Notes: generated by a model not told the origin, from the sequence alone. 64,000 nucleotides of DNA from Ruoffia halotolerans (GCF_014049385.1 NZ_JACAOA010000007.1:28525-92524), one strand, 5' to 3'; shown: positions 8,756 to 17,955, counted from the stretch's first letter. Numbers and translations are program-made.

Positions 8756-9436
8756 CTACTTTTTAGCCTTCGCTTTTTTACGTAATTGACGGTCAAAACG
8801 CCAGTTGAATATGGCACCTAATACTAATGCAATCACTGCAATTGGGATTGACGCAATGGCTAATGAGCTTTGGTTACCGTTTAAACCTAAGTCAATCAAT
8901 GTTGCACTGATTAATTGAATTCCGGCAGATCCTGCGAATGTATTTTGCGCAAAGAAATTACCATAGTTATCCGCTGCAGATGCGCGTGCTTTAATTTTCT
9001 CAACATCGTCTTCATCTAATTTACCATCCGTATCTGACTCCGCTGCTGCTTCTGCCATTGGATAGATCAATGGACGCACAAACTGTGGATGCCCACCAAG
9101 TCGAATTGAGAAAAATCCCGATAATTCACGAATCGCTTGATACACTGTAAACAAGCCACCTGTTGAGAGTCCTTTAATCTTTTCAATAAATCGAATCGCT
9201 TGTTCTTTTAGACCAAACGTCTCTGACAAGCCGATCATCGGTAAAGTTAAGAAGAACAAGGTTACAAAACGCTGGTTCGTAAATGCCTCTCCGAGTATCG
9301 TTAAAAATTCTATGAATGAAATGCCTGATACTAATGCAGTAACAAGCCCTGCGACAACAACAGTTGCGATTGTATCAAATTTTAGAATAAAACCTAATAT
9401 GATAATGACAATACCTATTAATTTAATCCATTCCAT
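8756..9436 (-). CDS. DUF969 membrane protein, putative transporter subunit
   Basis: This 226-residue partner of DUF979 is the first gene of the three-gene operon. Hydrophobic segments run from the N-terminus (IKLIGIVIIILGFILKFDT), and the conserved SIRLGGHPQFVRPLIYPMAEA and NYGNFFAQNTFAGSAG stretches identify the family. It ends in a basic tail. AGGAGG stands upstream of the ATG. The two DUFs probably form one permease. Confidence 0.85.
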   Translation of the reverse strand: MEWIKLIGIVIIILGFILKFDTIATVVVAGLVTALVSGISFIEFLTILGEAFTNQRFVTLFFLTLPMIGLSETFGLKEQAIRFIEKIKGLSTGGLFTVYQAIRELSGFFSIRLGGHPQFVRPLIYPMAEAAAESDTDGKLDEDDVEKIKARASAADNYGNFFAQNTFAGSAGIQLISATLIDLGLNGNQSSLAIASIPIAVIALVLGAIFNWRFDRQLRKKAKAKK

Positions 9437-9613
9437 ATCTATACCTCCTTAAACAATTTAAATTTATTAAAATGTTCACCTATTTTACCATACATGAAAC
9501 AAATTTGATCCCCTTGCTGATTATCTTCATGAAAATATAATAAAAGTAGACTCTTTAAATCCTTTTCAATTAAAGATACAATAGAATAAGTATATTAGAA
9601 AAGAGTTTATAAC

Positions 9614-10153
9614 ATGAAAATCCAACGTATCAATTCCATTCACTCACCTTTGGCAGATGATTTGGAAACTTTATATATTAATGCCTTTCCTTCGTATGAA
9701 CGCAAACCTTTTGAAACTTTATTCTCACATCAAGAAACTGGTTTTGCTGAAGTCTTCGCAATTACTGAAGACGAACGCTTTATTGGTATGATTTCAACTT
9801 TAAAAAGTTCTCAATTAATTTTTGTTGAATACTTTGCAATTTCTCCTGAATATCGCAACCTAGGTTACGGTTCAAAAGTTTTATCACTTCTTAAAGAAAA
9901 ATATCCTGACGTGAATATTTGCTTAGAAATTGAAGTTGTTCAAACGGATGAAGGTATCATAGAGGAACGTTTACGACGCCTGAAATTTTACGAGAAGAAT
10001 GGCTTCCAACAATTAAATATGATTGTGAATTTATTTGATGTTGAATTTGAATTGCTAGGTACGAGTTCGGAGATAACTTTTGAAGAATATTTTATTTTAT
10101 ATGAACAAATTCATGGAGATTCATTTAAAGACAAGCTTTATTTAATTAAATAA
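9614..10153 (+). CDS. GNAT-family N-acetyltransferase
   Basis: A 179-residue protein with the acetyl-CoA-binding segment of the GNAT fold (AISPEYRNLGYGSKVLSLL) near residue 80 and the later strand/helix LKFYEKNGFQQLN. The substrate is unknown. Its N-terminus (DLETLYINAFPSYERKPF) fits a small group annotated only as GNAT. The ribosome site is weak (AAAGAG). It lies 17 bases upstream of the PAP2 gene and probably shares its mRNA. Confidence 0.8.
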   Translation: MKIQRINSIHSPLADDLETLYINAFPSYERKPFETLFSHQETGFAEVFAITEDERFIGMISTLKSSQLIFVEYFAISPEYRNLGYGSKVLSLLKEKYPDVNICLEIEVVQTDEGIIEERLRRLKFYEKNGFQQLNMIVNLFDVEFELLGTSSEITFEEYFILYEQIHGDSFKDKLYLIK

Positions 10154-10170
10154 AATACCGAGGTGCTTTT

Positions 10171-10815
10171 ATGAATAAAAAATATTTAAATTACTCATTA
10201 CTTGCTCTGATACCCTTTTTGATTATTATTGCAATTGTTATTTTCAATATGAATGCAATTCAACATTTGGATAATCTTATTACGCTTGAAATTGTTTCTT
10301 GGCGGACACCCCTATTAAGTTCATTTTTTAATGCCGTGACAATTCTTGCGAATCCAATGAGTGTCGTTTCGACGGTCGTCATTTTGGCGGTGATTGCTTA
10401 CCTTTTAACTAAGAGAATTGATTTACCACTATGGATCTTAATTACAAATGTGATTGGGAGTTTGACATTGAATCCACTGGTTAAAAATATTGTTCAACGA
10501 AGTCGTCCAAATGAAGCGATTCGAATGGTGCAAGAAAGTAGTTATTCTTTCCCGAGTGGTCATGCGTTTTCTTCGATGGTTGCTTTTGGTTGCGTCATTG
10601 TGTTACTCATTCTGTTTCTCAAACCAAGCGTGTTTCGTCATATTCTGATTGTATTCGCCTTTTTAATTATTTTATTCATCGGTTTTAGCCGAATTTTCCT
10701 TGGAGTGCATTATTTTAGTGATGTATTGGCTGGTTTTTCTTTTGGCTTATTCTGGTTGTTGCTGTCACTTAGCTTCTTTCTGGCAAGAAGACCAGAAATT
10801 AAAGCTAAAAAGTAA
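10171..10815 (+). CDS. PAP2-family membrane phosphatase
   Basis: This integral-membrane phosphatase acts on lipid phosphates such as undecaprenyl pyrophosphate or phosphatidic acid. All three active-site motifs are present: KNIVQRSRPNE, SFPSGHAF and SRIFLGVHYFSD. The 214 residues with six helices fit the PgpB/BcrC-like group. A bidirectional terminator follows. The exact lipid cannot be told; a role in undecaprenyl phosphate recycling is the usual guess. Confidence 0.88.
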   Translation: MNKKYLNYSLLALIPFLIIIAIVIFNMNAIQHLDNLITLEIVSWRTPLLSSFFNAVTILANPMSVVSTVVILAVIAYLLTKRIDLPLWILITNVIGSLTLNPLVKNIVQRSRPNEAIRMVQESSYSFPSGHAFSSMVAFGCVIVLLILFLKPSVFRHILIVFAFLIILFIGFSRIFLGVHYFSDVLAGFSFGLFWLLLSLSFFLARRPEIKAKK

Positions 10816-10846
10816 ATGCGACAAGGTTGTCTAGTATAAATATGCA

Positions 10847-10881
10847 CAAAAAATCCTCGGATATTCTCCGAGGATTTTTTT
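10847..10881. terminator. Bidirectional terminator
   Basis: A perfect hairpin, AAAAAATCCTCGGA and TCCGAGGATTTTTT around TATTC, ends the PAP2 gene and the convergent deacetylase gene. Confidence 0.9.
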
Positions 10882-12241
10882 ATAGCCGATATGAATCTGC
10901 TTCTGGAATTTGAGTAGGTGAGACAAAAACGTAACCTTGCTCTTTTAAGTGAGGTATGAGTGTTTTAATTGCCTCGGTGGTTGATAATTGAGTGTCATGC
11001 ATTAAGATAATTGATCGATGTTGTAAGTGATTAGCAATATGCTCATTAGTTATTTGTTCATCTTTACTTAACCAGTCTTCTGAATCAACATTCCAATATA
11101 TAGGTTCCATATCGGGATAAAGTTTCAACATTTTCTGACGACCATTACCATAAGGCGAGCGGTAGATATTTGGCGTTACACCTGTAGCATCCGCAATGAT
11201 TTCTTGTGTGATTTCAGTCTCGTGTTCAACGTCTCCCAAATTTAATAAATCAAAATTTGCGTGGGAATAGGAATGGTTTCCAATTTGATGCCCTGCTTCA
11301 ACCACTGCTCTGGCAATATCTGGATTGGCCTCGACTGAGCGCCCTAAAAAGAAAAAGGTGGCTGTAACATCATGTTCATCCAATACTTCTAGGATCTCTA
11401 AGGTATTCTCAGTGGGGCCATCATCAAACGTAAGAGCAACCAACGGCCGCTCGTCAATGGGAGAGCCCGTTAAAGGAGCAGATAAACCACGTGAATTAAA
11501 AATCGCGTCTGATATTGTCTGATTGGATTCAAGTAATTCAGAATGTTCAATTAAATCTTCGGCGTAAATACGACATTTTTCCATATATTTATCAATCACT
11601 GCTTTAGTTTGTGGATGTTTTTGGTTTTTTAAAAGCACTTCTTCCACTTTAGAATAAGTTTGGATTTCTTGATCTAAAGAATCTAAATGAACTTCTTCAG
11701 ATAAGTGTTGAATCTGGTCACTTGCTTTTTCGATTTCATTAAAGGTTGTTAGAATCTGATCATAAAGAGAATAGATTATTTCTGTGAGAGCATCTTCATC
11801 GGAAAAAGGTAATTGCTCTTTTTGTTCGGCTACTAATTGGGGCGTCACTGCTTCATTTAAAGGAAGCCCTTCTTTAATTTGTTCACCGACAATGATTGGT
11901 TCATCACCTTGGTAAAGCTCAGATAAGTTGGCGATTGCCACTTGCTTATCCTCTGCTAATTTTACTAAATGTTGAAGCCTGTTTCCTTGAACGCCTCCAA
12001 CTTCTTTAGCGGTCACTTCAGCATTTTTTATTAGTTCTGGAGATATTTTTGGGTTCAAATACGTATTTCCCTCATCTAAATACAAGTCTTGTATGGCACT
12101 TGTCGCCAAATCAATACTTTGCACTTGTTGCTGATGATGTCTGGCAAATAATGCCGTAATTAAAACCGCAAAAATAACCGTCCCGATACTAATTAGCGTT
12201 GTTTGTGATTTTGTATCCATGTCTTTCAAATTCAGTCTCAT
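10880..12241 (-). CDS. Membrane-anchored polysaccharide deacetylase (NodB domain)
   Basis: This 453-residue protein has an N-terminal signal anchor (about residues 13-32), a long helical, glutamate-rich extracellular stem (about 45-235) and a C-terminal NodB deacetylase. The metal and catalytic motifs are present in order: LTFDDGP, GNHSYSHANF, RSPYGNGR, DSEDW and IILMHD. It resembles PgdA-type peptidoglycan N-acetylglucosamine deacetylases, which confer lysozyme resistance; the true substrate is inferred. AAAGGAG lies 10 bases before the ATG. It is transcribed alone. Confidence 0.88.
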   Translation of the reverse strand: MRLNLKDMDTKSQTTLISIGTVIFAVLITALFARHHQQQVQSIDLATSAIQDLYLDEGNTYLNPKISPELIKNAEVTAKEVGGVQGNRLQHLVKLAEDKQVAIANLSELYQGDEPIIVGEQIKEGLPLNEAVTPQLVAEQKEQLPFSDEDALTEIIYSLYDQILTTFNEIEKASDQIQHLSEEVHLDSLDQEIQTYSKVEEVLLKNQKHPQTKAVIDKYMEKCRIYAEDLIEHSELLESNQTISDAIFNSRGLSAPLTGSPIDERPLVALTFDDGPTENTLEILEVLDEHDVTATFFFLGRSVEANPDIARAVVEAGHQIGNHSYSHANFDLLNLGDVEHETEITQEIIADATGVTPNIYRSPYGNGRQKMLKLYPDMEPIYWNVDSEDWLSKDEQITNEHIANHLQHRSIILMHDTQLSTTEAIKTLIPHLKEQGYVFVSPTQIPEADSYRL

Positions 12242-12358
12242 TCAACTACAACTCCTTTAATGCGATAATTCAATTGTAACAGATATAGTCTTTTTTTCAG
12301 GTATTATTTAAAATTTTAACAATTAATTCACATTTGAAGTAGAGTCCTTTCCAAATAG

Positions 12359-12387
12359 TTGTTATTCATAAAAACGAGCGGTATAGT
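12359..12387 (+). promoter_or_regulatory. Sigma-A promoter of the DagK-like gene
   Basis: TTGTTA and TATAGT are separated by exactly 17 bases, about 35 bases before the start codon. Confidence 0.6.
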
Positions 12388-12420
12388 ATAAACATAAATT
12401 TTCTAAAAGGAAGAGATAAA

Positions 12421-13323
12421 ATGAAAGATGTCATGATTATTGCAAATCCATCTTCTGGCCAAAAACAAGCAGAAGACTATGCTCAACAAGCGAAAGAAAT
12501 CCTTGAAGCAAATGGACGTTTTGCAACAATAAATATAACGGAATCCGGCGATGATGTTGTCAAGTTCGCTCAAGAAGCTGCGCGCGAAACATATAATACT
12601 ATCGTTATTTTAGGTGGTGACGGAACGGTTTCACTTCTTGCCTCGGGTCTTAAAGATGAAGATTATCGGCCAGAGATTGCCATTTTGCCGACTGGAACGG
12701 TAAATAATGTTGCGCGTGCGTTAAATATCGAAATAAACTTGGATAAAGCTGTTAAGGATTTACCAAACCTTACTCCACAATCCATTGATGCAGGGCTTGT
12801 GAATGATCAAGTTTTCTTAAGTTTAGTTTCTACGGGAACAATTCCTGAAAGTGTCTTTGAAGTAAATGAAGAAGAGAAGGAACGCTTAGGTCCTGTCGCT
12901 TACTTAGTTGAAGGAATTCAAGCGTTAAACGAGCAAAAGAGTTACCGTTTCAGCTTAAATATTGATAATAAAGTCGATGAATTTGAATTAGATTTATTAT
13001 TAATTGGGGTATCAAGTAGTGTGGTTGGTTTAACTAACTTCTTCAAAGATGCCAGCTATAATGATGGTAAATTACACATCTTTGGTTTAAAGAAAACGAC
13101 TTTAGGAGATAGAGTTGGAAGTATTGCTAACTGGATCTTCGATACTGAGAAAGTTCAAAACAACGGTGTGTTAACGGTAGATGCCAAAAATATCAAGATC
13201 GAATTACTTAATCAAGATGGTAGTACACATGTGGCCGTTGATGGAGATAAAGGTCCTTCTTTCCCGGTGGAAATTAGCGTCTTACCTAACTATATCAATG
13301 TGCTAACTCCTGAACAAAAATAA
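12421..13323 (+). CDS. Diacylglycerol kinase family lipid kinase (YegS/DagK type)
   Basis: This is a cytoplasmic lipid kinase of the DAGK_cat family, 300 residues, the usual length. It opens with MIIANPSSGQKQAED, and the nucleotide-binding GGDGTVS motif lies near residue 65. The second conserved turn is LPTGTVNNVARAL, where most relatives have a GTxND core; here an N-N pair stands, as in the BmrU/YegS subgroup. It probably phosphorylates diacylglycerol or a related lipid. It is monocistronic with AGGAAGAG upstream of the ATG. Confidence 0.82.
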   Translation: MKDVMIIANPSSGQKQAEDYAQQAKEILEANGRFATINITESGDDVVKFAQEAARETYNTIVILGGDGTVSLLASGLKDEDYRPEIAILPTGTVNNVARALNIEINLDKAVKDLPNLTPQSIDAGLVNDQVFLSLVSTGTIPESVFEVNEEEKERLGPVAYLVEGIQALNEQKSYRFSLNIDNKVDEFELDLLLIGVSSSVVGLTNFFKDASYNDGKLHIFGLKKTTLGDRVGSIANWIFDTEKVQNNGVLTVDAKNIKIELLNQDGSTHVAVDGDKGPSFPVEISVLPNYINVLTPEQK

Positions 13324-13365
13324 TTCGGATTCATTATTTAAATCAGATCTATAATAGGCAATAAT

Positions 13366-13397
13366 AAAAGACCTTCACTGACGGAAGGTCTTATTTT
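13366..13397. terminator. Bidirectional terminator
   Basis: AAGACCTTC and GAAGGTCTT pair around a 7-base loop, between the convergent dagK-like and beta-lyase genes. Confidence 0.75.
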
Positions 13398-13400
13398 GCA

Positions 13401-14576
13401 TTATCCTAGCTGTTCAACAATTGTTTGGACAGCTTTTTCGATATTTTCTGGTTTTGTCGCAAGATTTAAACGAATAAAACCTTCGTAACCTTCACCAAAC
13501 CATTCTCCGTAATCCACTGCGAGCCCGCATTTTTCCTGAATGAATTCGACCATCTCATCACTTTTTACTACTTTGCGTAAATCTACAAAGACTAAATATG
13601 TCCCTTCGAGTGGTGATACTGTAATTTCTGGTGCAAATTTTGTGAAGTAATCGCGGACGATTTCATAATTATTGAAAATGACATTCTTCAATGAGTCTAT
13701 CCAATCCATACCATCCACATAAGCAGCCTCAGTAGCAAATAGCCCCATAATATTTGCTTCTGTTTTAATCATGGAATTTGCGAAATCATCATATTTTTGA
13801 CGCAACTCATCGTCTGTGATTACGATATTACAATGAGTTAAACCAGCGATGTTAAAGGATTTAGACGCTGAGTTCACAGTAATGACTCGTGGGCGGTGAA
13901 CTCCTTCAGAAACATTTGCTGCTGGGATATGTTCACGTTCAAAAGTAAAATCTTGATGAATTTCATCAGAGATAATTAACACATTGTGCTTTTGGCAAAT
14001 GGCGAATAAATTCGCTTGCTCTTCTTCTGTCCACACTCGTCCAACTGGATTATGCGGTGAACAATGGATGTACAATTTCACCGATTGATCGATAATTGCC
14101 TGTTCAAACCGTTCAAAATCAATGGTGAAATATCCATCGTTATTCACTAGGTCGACATTGACTAATCGACGATTTGTGTCTTTAACCGCGTCACTAAAAG
14201 GATAATAAACAGGTGTTTGAATAATCACTGAATCATTTTCGTCGGTGAAAGTGTATAATAGGTGGTAAATCGCTTGAACGACACCTGTTGAAAAGCGAAC
14301 CCATTCTTCTTTTATCGGGAAAGAGAAATATGTTTCCATCCAGTTATTATATGCTTGATAATATGATTTACCTGCAAATGTATAACCATAAACACCATGT
14401 AATATTCGATCTTTTAATATTTTTGTAATAGCTTGACTCACCTTAAAGTCCATATCAGCAACCCATAAAGGGAGTAAATCTGCTTGACCAAAGCGTTCTT
14501 CTAATAGGTCCCATTTTAATGAATTTGTATGTTGACGCTCAACATAATACTTTTCTACAAACTCTTCTATTTCCAC
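13401..14576 (-). CDS. Cystathionine beta-lyase of the MalY/PatB class
   Basis: A PLP enzyme of aminotransferase fold I, 391 residues. PatB/MalY proteins split cystathionine to homocysteine, pyruvate and ammonia. The Schiff-base lysine is in VNSASKSFNIAGL near residue 235, the N-terminus has LLPLWVADMDFKV as in MalY, and DEIHQDF provides the PLP aspartate. It is the last gene of the methionine operon, about 40 bases after the gamma-synthase-like gene, which supports the lyase role over a true aminotransferase. Confidence 0.87.
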   Translation of the reverse strand: MEIEEFVEKYYVERQHTNSLKWDLLEERFGQADLLPLWVADMDFKVSQAITKILKDRILHGVYGYTFAGKSYYQAYNNWMETYFSFPIKEEWVRFSTGVVQAIYHLLYTFTDENDSVIIQTPVYYPFSDAVKDTNRRLVNVDLVNNDGYFTIDFERFEQAIIDQSVKLYIHCSPHNPVGRVWTEEEQANLFAICQKHNVLIISDEIHQDFTFEREHIPAANVSEGVHRPRVITVNSASKSFNIAGLTHCNIVITDDELRQKYDDFANSMIKTEANIMGLFATEAAYVDGMDWIDSLKNVIFNNYEIVRDYFTKFAPEITVSPLEGTYLVFVDLRKVVKSDEMVEFIQEKCGLAVDYGEWFGEGYEGFIRLNLATKPENIEKAVQTIVEQLG

Positions 14577-14616
14577 TCACATCTACCTTCTTTCTTCTAA
14601 AATCATCTAATCATTT

Positions 14617-15705
14617 TTACTCCTTCAAAGCAACTTCTAAGTCTTGAATTAAATCGGAAGAATTTTCTAAGCCGATAGACAACCTTAATAAATCAGGCGT
14701 TAAGCCATAGGATTCACGCAATTCTTTTGGTATGTCTGCATGTGTTTGTGTTGTTGGGTATGTAATTAAACTTTCAACCCCACCTAAACTTTCGGCATAT
14801 GTAAATACTTGTAACTTCTCTAAGAATGGTCCCACTTTCGCTTCACCTTTTAAGCGGATGCTTATCATGGCACCTTTTCCAGCATATAACACATCTTTAA
14901 CTTGTTCCTGCTGCTTTAACCAGGTCACAATTTCTTGCGCAGTTGCTTCTTGTCGATCTAAACGAATCGGTAAAGTTTTCAAACTACGAATAAACAACCA
15001 ACAGTCAAAGGCTGATAAAGTAGGACCGGTTGTATTCGATAACCAGCCTAACTTTTCACCCATACCTTTATCATTTGTCACGACCACTCCAGCTAAGATA
15101 TCATTATGTCCCGTTAAATATTTTGTTCCTGAATAAAGTACAATGTCTGCACCTAATTCTAAGGGTCTTTGGCGAAGTGGCGTTAATAAAGTATTATCCA
15201 CGAGTAATAGTGCTTTATGTTGATGCGTTAAATCTGCGATACGTTGAATATCAACCTCTTGCATTAATGGATTTGTCGGTGTTTCAATGAATACCCCTGA
15301 TATGTCATCGCTGATTAGTTTTTCAAAGTCTGCTTCTGTTTCAAAGTAAGTAAATTGTGCTAAATTCTCTGCTTCAAGGTGATTAAAGTATCGGAAACTT
15401 CCACCGTATAAATCGCGTAAAACTAAAATATGACTACCTTGTTTAAAAAGTTGAAATGCTAATTGTATAGCACTCATGCCTGAACTTGTAACAACCGCTC
15501 TCTCGCCACCTTCTAAGGCCGCTAAGCCTTCTTCTAAGATATCTCGGGTTGGGTTATTCGTTCGTGTGTAATCATATCCGGTACTTTGCCCTAAACCTGG
15601 ATGAGCGTATGTTGTCGCTAAGTGGATAGGGGCAACGACGGCACCTGTTGATGGATCTTTGCGATTTCCTAATTGGACAAGTTTAGTATTGATGTGTGTT
15701 GTCAT
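14617..15705 (-). CDS. Cystathionine gamma-synthase-like trans-sulfuration enzyme
   Basis: A PLP enzyme of the Cys/Met metabolism family, 362 residues (short for the group, 380-400). The PLP lysine is in VLYSGTKYLTGHND, with YDYTRTNNPTRDILE near residue 45 and GGVESLITYP near the C-terminus. It could act as cystathionine gamma-synthase, O-acetylhomoserine sulfhydrylase or a lyase; next to metA and a separate beta-lyase, gamma-synthase is the best reading. It starts one base after the metA stop and is coupled to it. Confidence 0.85.
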   Translation of the reverse strand: MTTHINTKLVQLGNRKDPSTGAVVAPIHLATTYAHPGLGQSTGYDYTRTNNPTRDILEEGLAALEGGERAVVTSSGMSAIQLAFQLFKQGSHILVLRDLYGGSFRYFNHLEAENLAQFTYFETEADFEKLISDDISGVFIETPTNPLMQEVDIQRIADLTHQHKALLLVDNTLLTPLRQRPLELGADIVLYSGTKYLTGHNDILAGVVVTNDKGMGEKLGWLSNTTGPTLSAFDCWLFIRSLKTLPIRLDRQEATAQEIVTWLKQQEQVKDVLYAGKGAMISIRLKGEAKVGPFLEKLQVFTYAESLGGVESLITYPTTQTHADIPKELRESYGLTPDLLRLSIGLENSSDLIQDLEVALKE

Positions 15706-15706
15706 T

Positions 15707-16633
15707 TTATTTATCCTCCTTTAAAATATCTTTCAAATTATAATAGGTATGTTGGTAAACCTCATTAAGCCAATTATTGTATAGAAGAAAGGCATTGCTT
15801 TTCCACGTAAATTTTGGCGTTTTCGAATCATCGTCTCCTGGATAATAATTTTCTGGTAGAGCTATTTTACTTCCTGCCTCTTTATCGCGTTGATATTCCT
15901 GATGTAATGTTTCTCGGTCATATTCCAAGTGCCCTAATAAAAATATGTCTAGATTGTCGGTTGTTGTAATAATATCTGGTCCAAATTCTGGATGTTTTGT
16001 TGTGATTCTCAAATCTTTTTGAGCTTGTATAGTCTCGATAGAAATTGAAGTATGGCGTGATTGTGGCACTTGATATGTGTCGTTAAAACCACGAAGTAAG
16101 GGCTGATCTGCTTCTAATACGTCATATTCATAAATACCAAATAACTTTTGTTCAAGCTTATAATTGTCGATGCCGTAAAAATAATTTAAGGCATATTGAG
16201 CCCCCCAACAAATAAATAATCGGGAGAAGGCATTTTTTTGAGACCAATCTAATATTGTCTTCAGCTCATCAATATAATTGACTTCATTGTATTCAAATTG
16301 CTCTACAGGAGCACCTGTAATAATAAGTCCATCATATTGTTGGTCTTTAATTTCATCAAAGGTTTTGTAATATTGATTTAAGTGACTGATCGGTGTATTG
16401 GACGCTTCGTAAGTTGCTGTATACATTAAATCTACTTCTATTTGAAGCGGTGTATTACCTAATAATCGCAATAACTGCAGTTCTGTCGTTTCTTTTTTAG
16501 GCATGAGATTGAGAATGAGTATTTTAAGGGGACGAATGTCTTGAGTACGTGCCGTGCTCTCATCCATTGTCACTATTTGTTCTCTCTTTAATTCTTTGCA
16601 TATGGGTAATCCTTCAACAATTTTAATTGGCAT
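15707..16633 (-). CDS. metA: Homoserine O-acyltransferase, MetA type (probably acetyl-CoA-using)
   Basis: This enzyme activates homoserine in the first committed step of methionine synthesis. From the ATG at 16633 it has 308 residues; an upstream TTG at 16639 is less likely because AAAGGAAG is well placed for the ATG. Catalytic Cys142 is in LFICWGAQYA and the His/Glu pair in LLGHLEYD. Position 111, which published work links to acyl-CoA choice, is Glu (GAPVEQ) as in acetyl-CoA-using Bacillus enzymes, not the Gly of the E. coli succinyl enzyme. It is the first gene after a Met T-box. Confidence 0.92.
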   Translation of the reverse strand: MPIKIVEGLPICKELKREQIVTMDESTARTQDIRPLKILILNLMPKKETTELQLLRLLGNTPLQIEVDLMYTATYEASNTPISHLNQYYKTFDEIKDQQYDGLIITGAPVEQFEYNEVNYIDELKTILDWSQKNAFSRLFICWGAQYALNYFYGIDNYKLEQKLFGIYEYDVLEADQPLLRGFNDTYQVPQSRHTSISIETIQAQKDLRITTKHPEFGPDIITTTDNLDIFLLGHLEYDRETLHQEYQRDKEAGSKIALPENYYPGDDDSKTPKFTWKSNAFLLYNNWLNEVYQHTYYNLKDILKEDK

Positions 16634-16660
16634 ACTCAACTTCCTTTCTTTTTTTAAATA

Positions 16661-16912
16661 AAAAAATCGCCCCTAATCAACTCTCTGATTAGGGACGACA
16701 ATATCGTGTTACCACCCAAATTTACACTTATCTCACAATAAGTGCCTTAATACGTCTATATAAACGTTGGCAAGGTATCGGTTGCTACCGTTAGAAAAGC
16801 TTTCACTTAGCTAATACTCAGAGTTCATCTTCACAAATTTTTTCTGTGACTTTCACACCAACCGGGCTCTCTTAAACAAAGTCAATTTGCTACTCTTCTC
16901 TTCGTCGATTTT
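16661..16912 (-). promoter_or_regulatory. T-box riboswitch (methionine) upstream of metA
   Basis: On the minus strand the leader carries the stem I landmarks AGAAGAGTAGCAA, GAGAGCCCGGTTGGTGTGAA and GATGAACTC. The specifier codon is ATG at 16826-16828, matching uncharged tRNA-Met. The T-box core GGGTGGTAACACG lies at 16704-16717, followed by the terminator hairpin CGTCCCTAATCA/TTGATTAGGGGCG and a T run (16661-16697). High uncharged tRNA-Met would favour the antiterminator and turn on the met operon. Confidence 0.92.
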
Positions 16913-16940
16913 TATCATTAAATTCTCATCTTTAATTAAC

Positions 16941-16969
16941 ATTTTAACGAAGTCTTTAATTAAAGTCAA
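16941..16969 (-). promoter_or_regulatory. Sigma-A promoter of the methionine operon
   Basis: On the minus strand TTGACT (16964-16969) and TAAAAT (16941-16946) have a 17-base spacer, about 20-30 bases upstream of the T-box stem I. Confidence 0.75.
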
Positions 16970-17045
16970 CTCAATACTGGTTTTAAGAATATTCATTAAT
17001 ACATTTTTTATTAAATGCTGACGATATTTTTTATGATACGTTCTA

Positions 17046-17603
17046 CTATATATCTTCTTTTAAAATGGCGTACTGGGCTGTATCAATAATTCCTGTATTA
17101 TTTAAACTGCCTTGGCGATGGATTCCCTCGAATTGTAAACCAGCCTTCAGCATGACTTTTCCTGAAGCTGGATTGGCCACATCGTGCCTAGCAATGACAC
17201 GGTTAAAGCCTGCTTCTTTTAATAAATATTTAGTTACAGCCTTCATCGCTTCGCTCATGTAACCTTGCCCCCAATACTTTGGACTTAAGACGTAACCAAT
17301 CTCGCATGCATCTATTTTTTCTAAATCATGAGGAATGCTAGCAGTAATGTCTCCCAGCGCTTCACCTGGTTGTTCCTTTAAAGTAATTGCCCACTTATAT
17401 TGAGATAAGTCACCATATCCTTCTACCCATGTATCAAGAATCGCTTCAGTAACTGAAACATCCTGGTGGCTCGGCCAAGTTAAGTATTTAGTTGCTAGAT
17501 CATCACTTGCATAGTTAGTATAAACAGCTTGAGTATCTGCTTTTGTAAATCGTCTGAGTAAAAGTCGATCCGTTTCTATTTCTTTTGTTCCTATATGGTG
17601 CAT
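17046..17603 (-). CDS. RimJ/RimL-type GNAT acetyltransferase
   Basis: A 185-residue ribosomal-protein-style acetyltransferase. It has the opening ETDRLLLRRFTKADT, the acetyl-CoA loop YVLSPKYWGQGYMSEAM near residue 105 and the closing VMLKAGLQFEGIHRQ. The target is unknown. The start at 17603 is preferred over the longer frame because GAGGAG stands eight bases upstream and the family begins just before the TDRLLLR motif. It is divergent from the hairpin-repeat region. Confidence 0.85.
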   Translation of the reverse strand: MHHIGTKEIETDRLLLRRFTKADTQAVYTNYASDDLATKYLTWPSHQDVSVTEAILDTWVEGYGDLSQYKWAITLKEQPGEALGDITASIPHDLEKIDACEIGYVLSPKYWGQGYMSEAMKAVTKYLLKEAGFNRVIARHDVANPASGKVMLKAGLQFEGIHRQGSLNNTGIIDTAQYAILKEDI

Positions 17604-17712
17604 TTTTTCATCTCCTCTAGCCAAATCATGTGCGCTCTTCGTTTGGAAGCGCATTGAGTGGTGTTTCTTAGGTTATATATTAGCAAATTTATTATGAAAC
17701 GCCTAGTTATCG

Positions 17713-17845
17713 GGTGGAGTTGGGTGGTTCGGAGCGTCGTGCGGCGTCGCGACGTACCGCATTTTGATTTGCGGAGTGTCGTGGGCAGTCTCGACGTACC
17801 GCAAGCCGATTTACGGAGTGTCGAGCCACTCCATGACGCTCCTTA
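17713..17845. repeat. GC-rich tandem hairpin element
   Basis: An island much richer in GC than its surroundings. Two 32-base units (17750-17781 and 17792-17823) on a 42-base pitch share CGACGTACCGCA, then AT-rich loop bases, then CGGAGTGTCG; each folds on itself (CGAC with GTCG, CCGCA with TGCGG). An outer inverted repeat GGAGCGTC (17731-17738) with GACGCTCC (17835-17842) encloses both. No credible gene is present in this 350-base gap. It looks like a small palindromic interspersed repeat or a structured RNA. Confidence 0.6.
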
Positions 17846-17955
17846 AGGTTAGATTTTCAAAACATCATTCCTAAAGAATTCTTAAATTGTTATTTCAATG
17901 AGTATATGCTAGCATTTAATGTATTAACTTGAACATATGGAGGCATTTTATAACA

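Noticed and set aside
17658..17846. 62-residue open frame in the GC-rich repeat
   Set aside because: It is produced by the repeat units, with Arg/Val-rich low-complexity sequence and no start signal.
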